Positions 8,565 to 17,852 of a stretch of 64,000 nucleotides of DNA are shown piece by piece. Source of the DNA: Stappia sp. (lineage in GTDB: Bacteria; Pseudomonadota; Alphaproteobacteria; Rhizobiales; Stappiaceae); NCBI RefSeq assembly GCF_040110915.1, contig NZ_CP157793.1:4361001-4425000 (forward strand), written 5' to 3'. How positions within the stretch are numbered: the first letter of the stretch is position 1; every line of letters begins with the position of its first letter. Position numbers and translations under genes: made by a program. Below the pieces are notes generated by a model that saw nothing but the letters and a program-made list of their open reading frames with translations, did no database searches and was not told the DNA's origin.

Positions 8565-11500
8565 GCGGCTTCGAGATCCCCGCCGCCACACGGGCGCGTC
8601 AGGCCGAGGCCGCCGATCCGGAGCGCTCCGCCTGGGTGAGCGCCAATGCCGGCTCGGGCAAGACTTTCGTGCTGGCGCGACGGGTGATCCGTCTGCTGCT
8701 CGCCGGCACGCCGCCCTCGCGCATTCTGTGTCTGACCTTCACCAAGGCGGCGGCCGCCGAGATGCAGACCCGCGTCTTCGAGACGCTCGGCACCTGGACC
8801 GGCTACGACGACGCGCGCCTGTCGGAGGAAGTCGCCGGCATCGAGGGCAAGGCGCCGGACGCGGAAAGGCTGGCGCGCGCGCGCCATCTCTTCGCGACCG
8901 CGCTTGAAACGCCGGGCGGACTGAAGATCCAGACCATCCACGCCTTTTGCGAGGCGCTGCTCCATCAGTTTCCGCTGGAGGCGAATGTCGCCGGCCATTT
9001 CGCCGTGCTGGACGATCGCCAGTCGGCGGATCTTCTGGCGTCCGCGCGTACGCAGGTTCTGACCCGGGCGGAAGCCGCGCCCGACAGTCCGCTCGGCCGG
9101 GCGCTTGTTTTTCTCATCGCGGAGATGCCGGACAGCAAGGTCGAGGCGGTGCTCGGCGAGCTGGTCGCCGCCCGCGACACGCTGCGCCGCTGGCTGCAGG
9201 AGGCCGGCCCCGTCGACCGGGCGATTGCGGAACTCTTCCGGCTCTTCGGGCTCGGCCCCGGCGAGACGCGCGCCGCGCTCGATACGCAAATGGCCGAGGC
9301 GGCGCTGATCGCGCCAAGTGAGATCTCCGCCGTGGCCGACGCGCTCGACACCGGCGGCAAGACCGACCAGACCCGGGCCGGGCACCTGCGTGCGGCCGGC
9401 GCGGCCCTGCGCCGCGACGATGCGGAGGGCTTTCGCGAGGCCTGGCAGCGGGCGTTCCTGACCAAGGACCTGAAGCCGGCAAAGGTGCTTGCCACCAAGG
9501 CCGTCGCGACCGCGCATCCGCAGATCGTGGAGCGGCTTGTCGCCGAGCAGGCGCGGCTCGTCGCGCTCAACGACAAGCGCCGCGCGGCCTACACGCTGGA
9601 AGGCACGGCCGCCGCGCTGCGGCTCGCCGATGCCATGCTGCAGGCCTATGAGCGCGAAAAGACGCGGCGCGGGCTGATGGATTTCGAGGATCTCATCGTG
9701 CGCACCGCCGCACTGCTGTCGCGCGTCGATGCCGCCCTTTGGGTGCAATACAAGCTCGATCGGGGGCTCGATCACATCCTGGTGGACGAGGCGCAGGACA
9801 CGAGCCCGCACCAGTGGCAGGTGATCCGCGCGCTCGCCGAGGAGTTCTTCGCCGGCGCCTCGGCCAATCCGCGCACCCGCACGCTGTTCGCGGTCGGCGA
9901 CGAGAAACAGTCGATCTATTCGTTTCAGGGCGCGGTGCCGGCCTATTTCGCCGAGATGCGCCGCTTCTTCGAGACTCGCGCGCGCGACGCGGCCTCGCCC
10001 TTCTCGCGGGTCGATCTGACGCTCTCCTTCCGCTCGCGTCCCGACGTGCTGTCGGCGGTGGACGCGGTGTTCGCCGACCCGGCCGTCCACAAGGGGCTCG
10101 CGCAGGAGCCGGCGCCGCCGGTGCACGAGGCGATCCGGCGCAACGAGCCGGGCTACGTGGAGATCTGGCCGCCGGAGGAGGCGGCCAGCGTCGAGATCCC
10201 CGACGACTGGCGCGCGCCCATCGACCGGCTGTCGGCGGACAGCCCGATGATCCGCCTTGCCGAGCGCATCGCGCAGACCGTGCGCGCCTGGGAGACGCGC
10301 GGCGAGGCCGATCCGGGCGACGTTCTGGTTCTGGTGCGCAAGCGCGGCCCCTTCGTCGACGCGCTGACCCGGGCGCTGAAGCTCGCCGGCGTGCCGGTCG
10401 CCGGCAGCGACCGGCTGATCCTCAACGAGCATATCGCGGTCGAGGATCTCATCGCGCTCGGCCGCTTCCTGCTGTTGCCGGAAGACGATCTGTCGCTGGC
10501 CGCCGTTCTCAAGAGCCCGCTGTTCGGCTGCGACGACGACGATCTCTTCGCCCTCGCCCGCCCCGACGGCGAGCGCCTGCGCCCCGGAACGCTCTGGCAG
10601 GCGCTGGTCAAGGCGGCTACCGAGACGCCGGCCTGGGAGCGGGTGCGGGCGCGCATCGAGAGCTGGCGGGCGCGGGCGGACTTCATGCCGCCTTTCGAGT
10701 TCTACGGCCGCCTGCTCGGGGCCGACGGCGGACGGCTGGCGTTTCGCACCCGCCTGGGCAGCGAGGTCGACGATGTGCTCGACGAGTTCCTGGCCCTCAC
10801 GATCGCCTTCGAGCAGACCGGCACGCCGGGGCTTGAGGGGTTTCTGGCCTGGTTCACGGCCGCGCCGACCCAAGTGAAACGCGAGTTGAACGCCGCGCGC
10901 GGGGTCGTGCGGATCATGACCGTGCATGGCGCCAAGGGGCTGGAGGCGCCGCTGGTCATTCTGGTCGATGGCGGGGCGGCGCCGGTCGTTGCGCAGCACG
11001 ATCCGGATTTTCTGAAAGCGCCCCGCGGCGGCGATCCCGGCGCGCCGCCGGCGCTCGTCTGGCTGCCGTCGAAGGAGGGACGCACACCCTGGCACGAGGC
11101 GGCGCTGGGCGACTTGCGCGGCGCGGCGGAAGAGGAATATCGCCGGCTGCTCTATGTCGCCATGACTCGGGCCCGCGACCGCCTGGTCGTCTGCGGCTGG
11201 GCGCCGCGCAAGGGGCAGCACGAGGCCTGCTGGCAGGCGCTGATCGCCGCCGGGCTCGATCCCACCGCGCGCGATGGCGAGACGGCGACCGGCGCGCCCT
11301 GCCGCGTGTGGCAGGCGGACGGCAAGGTGACCGCGCCGCCGCTGCTGGGCCGGCGGGCCGCGCCGGCCGGTGAGGGGGCGCAGGAGACCGGGGCGACCGA
11401 AACAGCGGAAGGCGATCCGGACTGGCTCATCACGCCCGCCGATCCGCCGGCCCGCGCGCCGCGTCTTCAGCCGTCCGCCGCCTTCGAGGAGATGGAAACG

Positions 11501-12133
11501 AAGGAGGGGCCGCAACCCGTTGCCGCCGGAGATGCGCTCGGGGATGCGCTGGCGCGCGCCCGCGACGCGGCCTCGGCCGCGCTGGAGCGCGGCCGGCTGA
11601 TGCACCGTCTGCTGGAACTGCTGCCCGACCTTCCCCCCGAGGACCGGCGCGCCGCGGCCGTGCGGTTTCTCTCCGGCCAGGTCGGCTCCGGGGAAGATGG
11701 CGGCGCCGACGATCTTGCCGCCGAGGCCATCGCCGTTCTGGAGGATCCGCGCTTCGCGCAGGTGTTCACGGGCCGCGCCCGCACCGAGGTGCCCGTGGTC
11801 GGGCGGCTGACGCTGGACGACGGGCGCGCGGTCGAGGTGTCCGGGCAGGTCGACCGGCTCTGCGTGACCGACACCGATGTGCTGATCGTGGATTTCAAGA
11901 CGGACCGGGTGGTGCCGGAAAGCGTGAAGGACATCGGCGCGGCCTATGTCACGCAGCTCGCCGTCTATCGCGCGCTGCTGGGCGAGATCTATCCGCATCA
12001 TGCGGTGCGCGCCGCGCTGCTCTACACCTCCGCCCCCTGGCTGGCCGAACTCCCGCAGGCGCGGCTGGAGGAGGCCCTGGCGCGCTTGCGCGCGCAAGGC
12101 GATGCGGTCGCCTTGCGACGATCGCTTGCTTGA
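8561..12133 (+). CDS. addA: Double-strand break repair helicase-nuclease AddA
   Basis: This 1190-aa UvrD/Rep-family helicase has a C-terminal RecB-type nuclease. Walker A is NAGSGKT (Lys34), Walker B is VDEAQD (Asp409, Glu410), and a late helicase motif is TVHGAKGLEAP. The nuclease motif VDFKTD has Asp1111 and Lys1113. I chose the ATG at 8561 because it overlaps the addB stop (ATGA) and follows GGAGGAG at good spacing. An upstream in-frame start inside addB has no such signal. AddA is the 3'-5' motor and nuclease of the AddAB complex. Confidence 0.95.
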   Translation: MSGFEIPAATRARQAEAADPERSAWVSANAGSGKTFVLARRVIRLLLAGTPPSRILCLTFTKAAAAEMQTRVFETLGTWTGYDDARLSEEVAGIEGKAPDAERLARARHLFATALETPGGLKIQTIHAFCEALLHQFPLEANVAGHFAVLDDRQSADLLASARTQVLTRAEAAPDSPLGRALVFLIAEMPDSKVEAVLGELVAARDTLRRWLQEAGPVDRAIAELFRLFGLGPGETRAALDTQMAEAALIAPSEISAVADALDTGGKTDQTRAGHLRAAGAALRRDDAEGFREAWQRAFLTKDLKPAKVLATKAVATAHPQIVERLVAEQARLVALNDKRRAAYTLEGTAAALRLADAMLQAYEREKTRRGLMDFEDLIVRTAALLSRVDAALWVQYKLDRGLDHILVDEAQDTSPHQWQVIRALAEEFFAGASANPRTRTLFAVGDEKQSIYSFQGAVPAYFAEMRRFFETRARDAASPFSRVDLTLSFRSRPDVLSAVDAVFADPAVHKGLAQEPAPPVHEAIRRNEPGYVEIWPPEEAASVEIPDDWRAPIDRLSADSPMIRLAERIAQTVRAWETRGEADPGDVLVLVRKRGPFVDALTRALKLAGVPVAGSDRLILNEHIAVEDLIALGRFLLLPEDDLSLAAVLKSPLFGCDDDDLFALARPDGERLRPGTLWQALVKAATETPAWERVRARIESWRARADFMPPFEFYGRLLGADGGRLAFRTRLGSEVDDVLDEFLALTIAFEQTGTPGLEGFLAWFTAAPTQVKRELNAARGVVRIMTVHGAKGLEAPLVILVDGGAAPVVAQHDPDFLKAPRGGDPGAPPALVWLPSKEGRTPWHEAALGDLRGAAEEEYRRLLYVAMTRARDRLVVCGWAPRKGQHEACWQALIAAGLDPTARDGETATGAPCRVWQADGKVTAPPLLGRRAAPAGEGAQETGATETAEGDPDWLITPADPPARAPRLQPSAAFEEMETKEGPQPVAAGDALGDALARARDAASAALERGRLMHRLLELLPDLPPEDRRAAAVRFLSGQVGSGEDGGADDLAAEAIAVLEDPRFAQVFTGRARTEVPVVGRLTLDDGRAVEVSGQVDRLCVTDTDVLIVDFKTDRVVPESVKDIGAAYVTQLAVYRALLGEIYPHHAVRAALLYTSAPWLAELPQARLEEALARLRAQGDAVALRRSLA

Positions 12134-12181
12134 CGCAAGCGGGGCGGCTTCTTACCTTCGGCGCAACGAAACGACGTGCCC

Positions 12182-12199
12182 GCCTGCGGTGTCGCAGGC
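12182..12199. terminator. Hairpin between addA and trxA
   Basis: GCCTGCG and CGCAGGC form a perfect 7-bp stem with a GTGT loop, 49 bp after the addA stop. No T-run follows, so termination is uncertain. Confidence 0.3.
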
Positions 12200-12216
12200 C
12201 GCCTCGGCCGTCGTGG

Positions 12217-12252
12217 TCCGGCTTGACCTTGGAATCCGGCTTGACCTTGGAA
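12217..12252. repeat. 18-bp tandem duplication upstream of trxA
   Basis: Two perfect copies of TCCGGCTTGACCTTGGAA lie head to tail (12217-12234 and 12235-12252), ending next to the trxA ribosome-binding site. Each contains a TTGACC that could act as a -35-like element. Function is unknown. Confidence 0.9.
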
Positions 12253-12262
12253 AGGGTAGAAC

Positions 12263-12583
12263 ATGGCCACCGCAGTCGTAACTGATGAATCCTTCGAAAA
12301 CGACGTCCTGAAGGCCGCCGGCCCGGTCGTCGTCGACTTCTGGGCGGAATGGTGCGGCCCGTGCAAGATGATCGCGCCGGCGCTCGAGGAACTGTCGAAC
12401 GAGATGGACGGCGAGGTCACGATCGCCAAGCTCAACATCGACGAGAACCAGAACATCGCCATGAAATACGGCGTGCGGTCGATCCCGACGCTGATCATGT
12501 TCAAGGACGGCGAGCCCGTCTCCACGCAGATCGGCGCCGCGCCGAAGAACAAGCTCGCCGACTGGATCAAGACGGCGTCCTGA
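12263..12583 (+). CDS. trxA: Thioredoxin
   Basis: This 106-aa protein has the canonical thioredoxin active site WCGPC (Cys31, Cys34) and the conserved cis-proline loop SIPTL. It is a cytosolic disulfide reductase recycled by thioredoxin reductase. Length and spacing match classic TrxA. The start has an AAAGGG ribosome-binding site. It lies downstream of addAB, as in related genomes, with a 130-bp gap that contains an 18-bp tandem repeat. Confidence 0.96.
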   Translation: MATAVVTDESFENDVLKAAGPVVVDFWAEWCGPCKMIAPALEELSNEMDGEVTIAKLNIDENQNIAMKYGVRSIPTLIMFKDGEPVSTQIGAAPKNKLADWIKTAS

Positions 12584-12869
12584 CGCCTTCCCGTCGCCCG
12601 CCCCGCGCGGGCGACGGAGCCGCCACGTGACCGACGCCTCGCGCTTCGCATCGGGCGCGGGGCCGCCTGCATGGACAAGCCCGACGTGCCGGGCGGCCCG
12701 CCCGGGCGCGGTCCCGATCCGATTACTGGGCCCGCGCTCGGGTGTCGACTTCCGGGCCGTGGTCTTCGGGGCCGGCGTTCCGCGGTGGGCGCGGGTCATG
12801 CCGGTCGCACCGTGGAAACGGCGCAGCGATGCCTGCACAACAGCCTTCGGACCTAATTTCGGAACCAAG

Positions 12870-13529
12870 ATGAACGACAGCAACGAGACATCCACCCCGA
12901 AGCCCGAGGACGCCGCCGCCGAGGCCGCGGACGCCCGCGCCGACGACGCGGCCGCGGAACAGCCGGCGGAGGCCGATGCCGAGCTCGATCCGGTCGAGGC
13001 GCTGCGCGCCGAAAACCAGGAAATGAAGGATCGCGTGCTGCGCACCATGGCGGAGATGGAAAACCTCCGCCGCCGCACCGAGAAGGAAATCAAGGACAGC
13101 CGGCAGTATTCGGTCGCAAATTTCGCGCGCGACATGCTGAACGTCGGCGACAATCTGCGCCGGGCGCTGGACGCGATTTCCGACGACGCCCGCGCCGCCG
13201 CCGACGAGACGATGCGCGCCCTGATCGAAGGCGTGGAGATGACCGAGCGCGAGATGCTCAAGCAGCTCGAGAAGCACGGCGTCACCCGGCTCGACCCGGC
13301 CGGCGAGCGCTTCGACCCGAACTACCATCAGGCGATGTTCGAGGTCCCCAATCCCGACGTGCCGAGCAACACGGTGGTGCAGGTCGTGCAGGCCGGCTAT
13401 GTGATCGGCGATCGCGTGCTGCGCCCGGCCATGGTCGGCGTGGCCAAGGGCGGGCCGAAGGAGCGCAAGCCCGATGACGGCGGCGAGGCCGGCGCGACAC
13501 CGGGCGCGACGGTCGACAAGACCGCCTGA
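12870..13529 (+). CDS. grpE: Nucleotide exchange factor GrpE
   Basis: This 219-aa cochaperone releases ADP from DnaK. An acidic, Ala-rich, disordered N-terminus (about residues 1-45) is followed by the long GrpE helix (RTMAEMENLRRRTEKE) and the C-terminal beta domain with the signature NPDVPSNTVVQVVQAGY. The reading frame stays open 81 codons further upstream, but that stretch is Arg/Pro-rich and unlike GrpE, so I start at the ATG at 12870 before the acidic segment. It has no dnaK neighbour in this window. Confidence 0.94.
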   Translation: MNDSNETSTPKPEDAAAEAADARADDAAAEQPAEADAELDPVEALRAENQEMKDRVLRTMAEMENLRRRTEKEIKDSRQYSVANFARDMLNVGDNLRRALDAISDDARAAADETMRALIEGVEMTEREMLKQLEKHGVTRLDPAGERFDPNYHQAMFEVPNPDVPSNTVVQVVQAGYVIGDRVLRPAMVGVAKGGPKERKPDDGGEAGATPGATVDKTA

Positions 13530-13569
13530 GGCGGCGGCGCGAGCCCCAGCCTCGCAGCGACAGGACAGG

Positions 13570-13598
13570 CGCGGCGCCGGGTTCGGGCGCCGCGTTTT
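13570..13598 (+). terminator. Intrinsic terminator after grpE
   Basis: CGCGGCGCC (13570-13578) pairs perfectly with GGCGCCGCG (13586-13594) around a 7-nt loop and is followed by TTTT. It lies 40 bp after the grpE stop. Confidence 0.7.
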
Positions 13599-13651
13599 GC
13601 GTTTCGGCCACGCTCGGAGCTGACGGGCTGAGGGCGACAGGTGAGGGCCCC

Positions 13652-14287
13652 ATGGGGGACATTCTTCAGATCCTCGACTTTCTGGGCGTCGCCGTCTTCG
13701 CCGTGACCGGGGCGCTGGTCGCCTCGCGCCTGCGGCTCGACTTCCTGGCCTTCGTGTTCTTCGCGGTCTTCACCGGCGTGGGCGGGGGCACCCTGCGCGA
13801 CCTGGTCCTCGGCGCGCCGGTCTTCTGGGTGGAGGACCAGACCTATCTGCTCGTGTGCCTGGCCATCGGCGCCGCGCTCTGGCTCGGCGCCGGGCTTGTG
13901 GAGCGCATCGACAAGCCGGTGCGCTGGGCGGATGCCATGGGGGTTGCCGCCTATTCGGTGATGGGGGCGGCCAAGACCCTGTCGCTGGCCCATCCGCCGC
14001 TGGTCGCGGTGCTGATGGGGGTCGCGACCGCGACCTTCGGCGGCATCATCCGCGACACCATCGCCGGCCAGCCCTCCGCGCTGCTCAAGCCGGAAATCTA
14101 TCTGACTGCCGCCTTTGCCGGGGCAGGCGGCTATGTCGCCCTGTCCGTGGCCGGCGTGCCCGACTGGCCGGCGGCGGCCGCCGGCGTGGCGCTCGCGCTT
14201 GTCCTGCGCGGCGGGGCCATCGTGAAGGGCTGGTGCCTGCCGCCCTATCGGCCGCCGGACGAGACGCGGCCCGACGATCCCGCGTGA
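13652..14287 (+). CDS. TRIC/UPF0126 family membrane protein
   Basis: This 211-aa polytopic protein has about six to seven hydrophobic segments and the duplicated TRIC (UPF0126, YicG-like) pattern. The first half has the glycine-rich GVGGGTLRDLVLG and the second half the matching TFGGIIRDTIAGQPS. Some bacterial TRIC proteins are trimeric cation channels; the ion for this one is not known. The ATG at 13652 immediately precedes the first hydrophobic segment. It stands alone, 122 bp after grpE and beyond its terminator. Confidence 0.85.
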   Translation: MGDILQILDFLGVAVFAVTGALVASRLRLDFLAFVFFAVFTGVGGGTLRDLVLGAPVFWVEDQTYLLVCLAIGAALWLGAGLVERIDKPVRWADAMGVAAYSVMGAAKTLSLAHPPLVAVLMGVATATFGGIIRDTIAGQPSALLKPEIYLTAAFAGAGGYVALSVAGVPDWPAAAAGVALALVLRGGAIVKGWCLPPYRPPDETRPDDPA

Positions 14288-14392
14288 GCCCGCCCAAGCG
14301 GGCCGCGCGTCCGGCATGGTCCGGATGGGGGCGGGGGCCGGCAGGGTGTAGGCTTGATGCCCCTGCAGCCACCATCCCGGGAGGAGATGCAC

Positions 14393-14788
14393 ATGCCGGT
14401 GCCGCACGGTGTCTTTTACTGGAACGAGTTGATGACCCGCGATCCGGACGGGGCCAAGGCCTTCTACGAGGGTGCGCTCGGCTGGACCTTCGAAGGGATG
14501 CCGGATCCCGAGGGCGGAACCTACTGGCTCGCGATGTGCGCCGGCGTCGACCGGCCCGTGTGCGGCATCTTCACGATGTCCGGGCCGAAGTTCGACGGCG
14601 TGACGGATCACTGGATGCCCTATATCGCCGTCGACGACGTCGATGCGCGCTCTCAGGCCGCGGTGGAACACGGCGCGACGCTGCTGCAGCCGCCCTTCGA
14701 TGTGCCGGGGATCGGGCGGATCGCCGTGCTGAAGGAGCCCGGCGGGGCCGTGGTCGGCTGGATGACGCCGGTCGACCAGGAGATGTGA
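14393..14788 (+). CDS. VOC family (glyoxalase/bleomycin-resistance fold) protein
   Basis: This 131-aa protein has two beta-alpha-beta-beta-beta halves of the vicinal oxygen chelate fold. The first begins HGVFYWNELMTRDPDGAKAF and the second begins at YIAVDDVDARSQAA. Such proteins bind a metal and act on diverse small molecules, so the substrate cannot be told. A strong GGGAGGAG ends at 14386, placing the start at the ATG at 14393; two upstream in-frame ATGs fit less well. The metal ligands are not obvious from the sequence. Confidence 0.8.
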   Translation: MPVPHGVFYWNELMTRDPDGAKAFYEGALGWTFEGMPDPEGGTYWLAMCAGVDRPVCGIFTMSGPKFDGVTDHWMPYIAVDDVDARSQAAVEHGATLLQPPFDVPGIGRIAVLKEPGGAVVGWMTPVDQEM

Positions 14789-14812
14789 CCGGATACCCCG
14801 GCGGGATCTCAG

Positions 14813-14857
14813 GGGTGCGCGGCGCCAGGGTGCGCGGCGTCAGGGTGCGCGGTATCA
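14813..14857. repeat. Three 15-bp tandem repeats at the 3' end of the lapA-like gene
   Basis: Three near-identical 15-bp units beginning GGGTGCGCGG lie head to tail at 14813-14827, 14828-14842 and 14843-14857. The last covers the stop codon of the minus-strand lapA-like gene. Confidence 0.85.
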
Positions 14858-15214
14858 GGCCGCCGAGCGGGACTTGTCGGACGGGGCGGGAAGCTGCGGG
14901 CCCTTGGGCGCCGGTTCCTGAACGGCCTTGAGCCGGTCGGCCTCCCTGTGCCACTGGTCGGCCTCGCGCCGCTTCACGCGGGCTTCCTTGCGCCATTTGC
15001 CCTGTCCCGCCCAGGAGGCGACGCCGCCGATGAAGACGCCGAAGGCGACGGCGGCGAAGAGGAACCAGAACAGCGGCGCCTCGACCGAAACCGCCGGATC
15101 GACGCGCGAGAAAGGGTCCAGCGACAAGGTCACCGTGTGACGGTTCGCCACCGCCAGCGCGATCAGCACGATGGCGATCGGGATCAGCACAAGGTTTTTC
15201 AGGAAGCGGGTCAC
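14855..15214 (-). CDS. LapA domain (DUF1049) membrane protein
   Basis: This 119-aa protein has two transmembrane helices (about residues 6-24 and 45-66) separated by a short loop NRHTVTLSLDPF, typical of the lipopolysaccharide assembly protein A domain. A charged, helix-forming tail (RVKRREADQWHREADRL) follows. The frame is open further upstream, but that segment is Arg-rich and not LapA-like. I place the start at GTG 15214, just before TRFLKN. In E. coli LapA works with LapB to control LpxC; whether this short protein does is not known. It precedes ihfB-sppA on the same strand, as in related genomes. Confidence 0.75.
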   Translation of the reverse strand: MTRFLKNLVLIPIAIVLIALAVANRHTVTLSLDPFSRVDPAVSVEAPLFWFLFAAVAFGVFIGGVASWAGQGKWRKEARVKRREADQWHREADRLKAVQEPAPKGPQLPAPSDKSRSAA

Positions 15215-15395
15215 GCGACTGTCTCCACGGTGTGCGTCGTTTCGGGTCCGGTGCCGGGAATGCGGGATCCGGGCCGGGGCTGGCGCCCGTCGGGCACTGC
15301 GGCATCTGCGGCATGGCACGTCCCAGCTCGGGACACCTCTTCTCCAGCAGCCTCTCTCTAGAGGCGGCGGTGTGTCCTGAGGGCGTCCCGGGCGG

Positions 15396-15692
15396 TCACT
15401 CGCCGACGTCGTCGCCGTCGTTCAGCCGCTCGCGCATTTCCTTGCCGGTCTTGAAGAAGGGAACGTATTTTTCCTCCACCTCGACCTTCTGGCCCGTGCG
15501 CGGATTGCGTCCGGTCCGCGCCGGGCGGTTCTTCACCGAGAAGGCACCGAAGCCGCGCAGCTCGACACGGTTTCCCTCGCAAAGGGCGTTGGTGATCTCG
15601 TCGAGAATGGCATTGACGATATTTTCGACGTCCCGCTGGTAGAGATGCGGATTTTGCTCGGCAATCCGCTGCACCAGTTCCGACTTGATCAT
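15396..15692 (-). CDS. ihfB: Integration host factor subunit beta
   Basis: This 98-aa DNA-bending protein of the HU/IHF family reads MIKSELVQRIAEQNP at its start and carries the arm sequence GRNPRTGQKVEV, which inserts into the minor groove. RGFGAFSVKNRPAR marks the body. The ATG at 15692 overlaps the sppA stop by 4 bp and follows AGGA, suggesting coupled translation from the sppA transcript. IHF pairs with an alpha subunit encoded elsewhere and serves replication, transcription and site-specific recombination. Confidence 0.94.
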   Translation of the reverse strand: MIKSELVQRIAEQNPHLYQRDVENIVNAILDEITNALCEGNRVELRGFGAFSVKNRPARTGRNPRTGQKVEVEEKYVPFFKTGKEMRERLNDGDDVGE

Positions 15693-16693
15693 TCCTGCCC
15701 CCCAGAGCCGTTGCTCCCGTCCGCCGCTGTCTGAGCGTGCCAAACGGATACGAGACCGTCAAGCGTAACCCCTTCCGGCACAAGTGCCTTCGCGCCGCCG
15801 AGGCCGGCGGCAAGGGCGTCGGCGAAGCCGGCACCCGCCGCCCGGGCCAGCCGCGCGCCGAAGGGCAGCTCGTCCAGATCCCGGCTCGGCGCCCAGGTGA
15901 CCAGCGGCAGGTCGGCGGAGATCTGATGCGTCTCGGCAAGCCAGGCGCGGGCCTCCGCCTGCCCGCCGATCGCATCGACGAGACCGAGGGCCTGGGCCCG
16001 TTCGCCGGAGTAGATCCCGCCCTGCGTGACCGTGCGCAGGGTCTCGGGGTCGATCCCGCGCCGCGTGCCGACCAGCTCCACGAACCAGTCGTAGCTGTCG
16101 TCGATCACCGCCTGAAGATTGTCGCGGGCGGCGTCCGGGGTTTGCGAAAAGAAGTTCGGCTCCGCCTTCAGCGGCCCGGAGCGCACCACGTCGACCTCGA
16201 CGCCGAGCGTGTCGAGCAGGCCCTTGATGTTGCCGTACTGGATGTAGACGCCGATGGCGCCGGTGAGCGAGGTCCGCCGGGCGACGATGTGATCGGCGGC
16301 GATGGCGGTCATGTAGCCCGCCGAGGCGCCGAGCGTGCCGATTGTGGCCACCACCGGCTTTTCGTCGGCCAGATCGCGCAGCGCCTGATAGAGCGCCTCG
16401 CCGCCGACGGTCGATCCGCCGGGCGAGTCGATGTCGAGCAGGACGGCGCGCACGTTGCGGTTCTCGGTCAGCGACTTCAGCAGCGCCAGACGGTCGCGGT
16501 CGTCGACGATGACGCCGCTGATATCCACCCGCGCGACATGGGCGGCGCGCTTGGAGAAGGAGCCGAACCCGCCGCTCCATGCCAGAGCGCCGATCACCGC
16601 GGCGATTGCGACGACGAAGGCGGCGACCCGCCAGAAGGTCACCTTGCGGCGCAGACGACGGCGGTCGACGATGGCGTCGGCATCTAGGGACAT
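15689..16693 (-). CDS. sppA: Signal peptide peptidase SppA (S49 family)
   Basis: This 334-aa membrane-anchored serine protease degrades cleaved signal peptides. One N-terminal transmembrane helix (about residues 23-42) is followed by the S49 domain. DSPGG marks the oxyanion region, the catalytic Ser lies in GASAGYMTA, and the likely general-base Lys is in SGPLKAEP. It has the short single-domain architecture rather than that of the 67-kDa E. coli enzyme. I start at ATG 16693, preceded by AAGG. A very long frame continues upstream but reads as antisense of panB. Confidence 0.92.
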   Translation of the reverse strand: MSLDADAIVDRRRLRRKVTFWRVAAFVVAIAAVIGALAWSGGFGSFSKRAAHVARVDISGVIVDDRDRLALLKSLTENRNVRAVLLDIDSPGGSTVGGEALYQALRDLADEKPVVATIGTLGASAGYMTAIAADHIVARRTSLTGAIGVYIQYGNIKGLLDTLGVEVDVVRSGPLKAEPNFFSQTPDAARDNLQAVIDDSYDWFVELVGTRRGIDPETLRTVTQGGIYSGERAQALGLVDAIGGQAEARAWLAETHQISADLPLVTWAPSRDLDELPFGARLARAAGAGFADALAAGLGGAKALVPEGVTLDGLVSVWHAQTAADGSNGSGGQE

Positions 16694-16897
16694 GAACGCT
16701 CTGCCTTTTGCTGGTGGCACCGGGCCTATCGCTACATGCACGCGGCGGCGTTGAAAAGCCCCGATCCACCGTATCGGGGTCGCGTGCGGGTGCGGCCGCG
16801 CGTCCCGGTCGTTGATTATCCGGGAATTCTCTGCCACTGAACGGTCACGTTGCGCTGCAGCACGCGCTGGGCGCGAAACAGGGGAGGACACACCGAC

Positions 16898-17707
16898 ATG
16901 CCGCCGATCACGCTGGCCACGCTCGATGCACGCAAGGCCAAGGGCCGCCGCTTCGCAATGATCACCGCCTATGACGCGGGCTTCGCCGCGCTGATGGGCC
17001 CGGCCGGGGTCGCCACCGTTCTCGTCGGCGACAGTCTCGGCATGGTTGTGCAGGGGCGCACGGCAACGGTGGCCGTCACCCTCGACGACATGGCCTATCA
17101 CACGGAGTGCGTGGCGCGGGGGATCGCCGCCGGCGAGGGGCCGGCGCCGCTGATCGTCGCCGATCTTCCGCTCGGGACGTATTTCTCGTCCGACGAGGCG
17201 GCGCGCAGCGCGGCGCGTCTGGTTGCCGCCGGGGCCAATGTGGTCAAGCTGGAAGGCGGCGCGTGGCTTGCCGACACGGTGGCCTTTCTGAGCGCGCGCG
17301 GGCTGCCCGTCTGCGCCCATCTCGGCCTGACCCCGCAGACCGTCGACATGCTCGGCGGCTACAAGGTGCAGGGCAAGTCGGAAGAGGGTGCGCGCCGGCT
17401 GCGCGAGGAGGCCACCCTGCTGGAACAGGCCGGCGCGCGGCTGCTGCTTCTGGAGTGCGTGCCGAACGCCGTCGGCCAGGCGGTGACGCAGGCCGCGAAG
17501 GTGCCGGTGATCGGCATCGGCGCGGGACCCGCGACGGACGGGCAGGTGCTCGTGCTGCACGACATGCTGGGCGTGAGCCGGGGGCGGACCGCCCGCTTCG
17601 TCAAGGACTACATGGCCGGCGCCGGTTCGGTCGAGGACGCCTTCCGCGCCTTCGCGGAGGAGGTCGAATCCGGCGCCTATCCGGCCGCCGAACACTGCTA
17701 CGGCTGA
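16898..17707 (+). CDS. panB: 3-methyl-2-oxobutanoate hydroxymethyltransferase
   Basis: This 269-aa enzyme transfers a hydroxymethyl group from 5,10-methylene-THF to alpha-ketoisovalerate, the first step of pantothenate synthesis. The motifs are ITAYDAGFA, VGDSLGMVVQGR (with the Mg-binding Asp) and GIGAGPATDGQVLVLHDMLG. The ATG at 16898 follows GGGGAGGA, so the 16 extra codons of the open frame upstream are rejected. It is divergent from sppA and ends at a strong shared terminator. No panC is nearby. Confidence 0.95.
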   Translation: MPPITLATLDARKAKGRRFAMITAYDAGFAALMGPAGVATVLVGDSLGMVVQGRTATVAVTLDDMAYHTECVARGIAAGEGPAPLIVADLPLGTYFSSDEAARSAARLVAAGANVVKLEGGAWLADTVAFLSARGLPVCAHLGLTPQTVDMLGGYKVQGKSEEGARRLREEATLLEQAGARLLLLECVPNAVGQAVTQAAKVPVIGIGAGPATDGQVLVLHDMLGVSRGRTARFVKDYMAGAGSVEDAFRAFAEEVESGAYPAAEHCYG

Positions 17708-17753
17708 CGGCGCGCGCGACACCCGGACAGGATCCGCCGAAGCGTGACACCAA

Positions 17754-17790
17754 CAAAAAAAGCCCCGGTCGCGCGACCGGGGCTTTTTCG
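17754..17790. terminator. Bidirectional intrinsic terminator between panB and rpsA
   Basis: A perfect 12-bp stem (17761-17772 with 17773-17784) is flanked by an A-run on the left and a T-run on the right. It can terminate both convergent genes, panB (+) and rpsA (-). Confidence 0.92.
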
Positions 17791-17852
17791 TTTGGCAATC
17801 CGAGCAGAGACGCCAGGCGCGGGCCGGCGGGTGCCGGCCCGTGCTGTGCGGC

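Noticed and set aside
12627..12869. N-terminal extension of grpE
   Set aside because: The 81 residues are Arg/Pro-rich and unrelated to GrpE; the acidic GrpE start follows at 12870.
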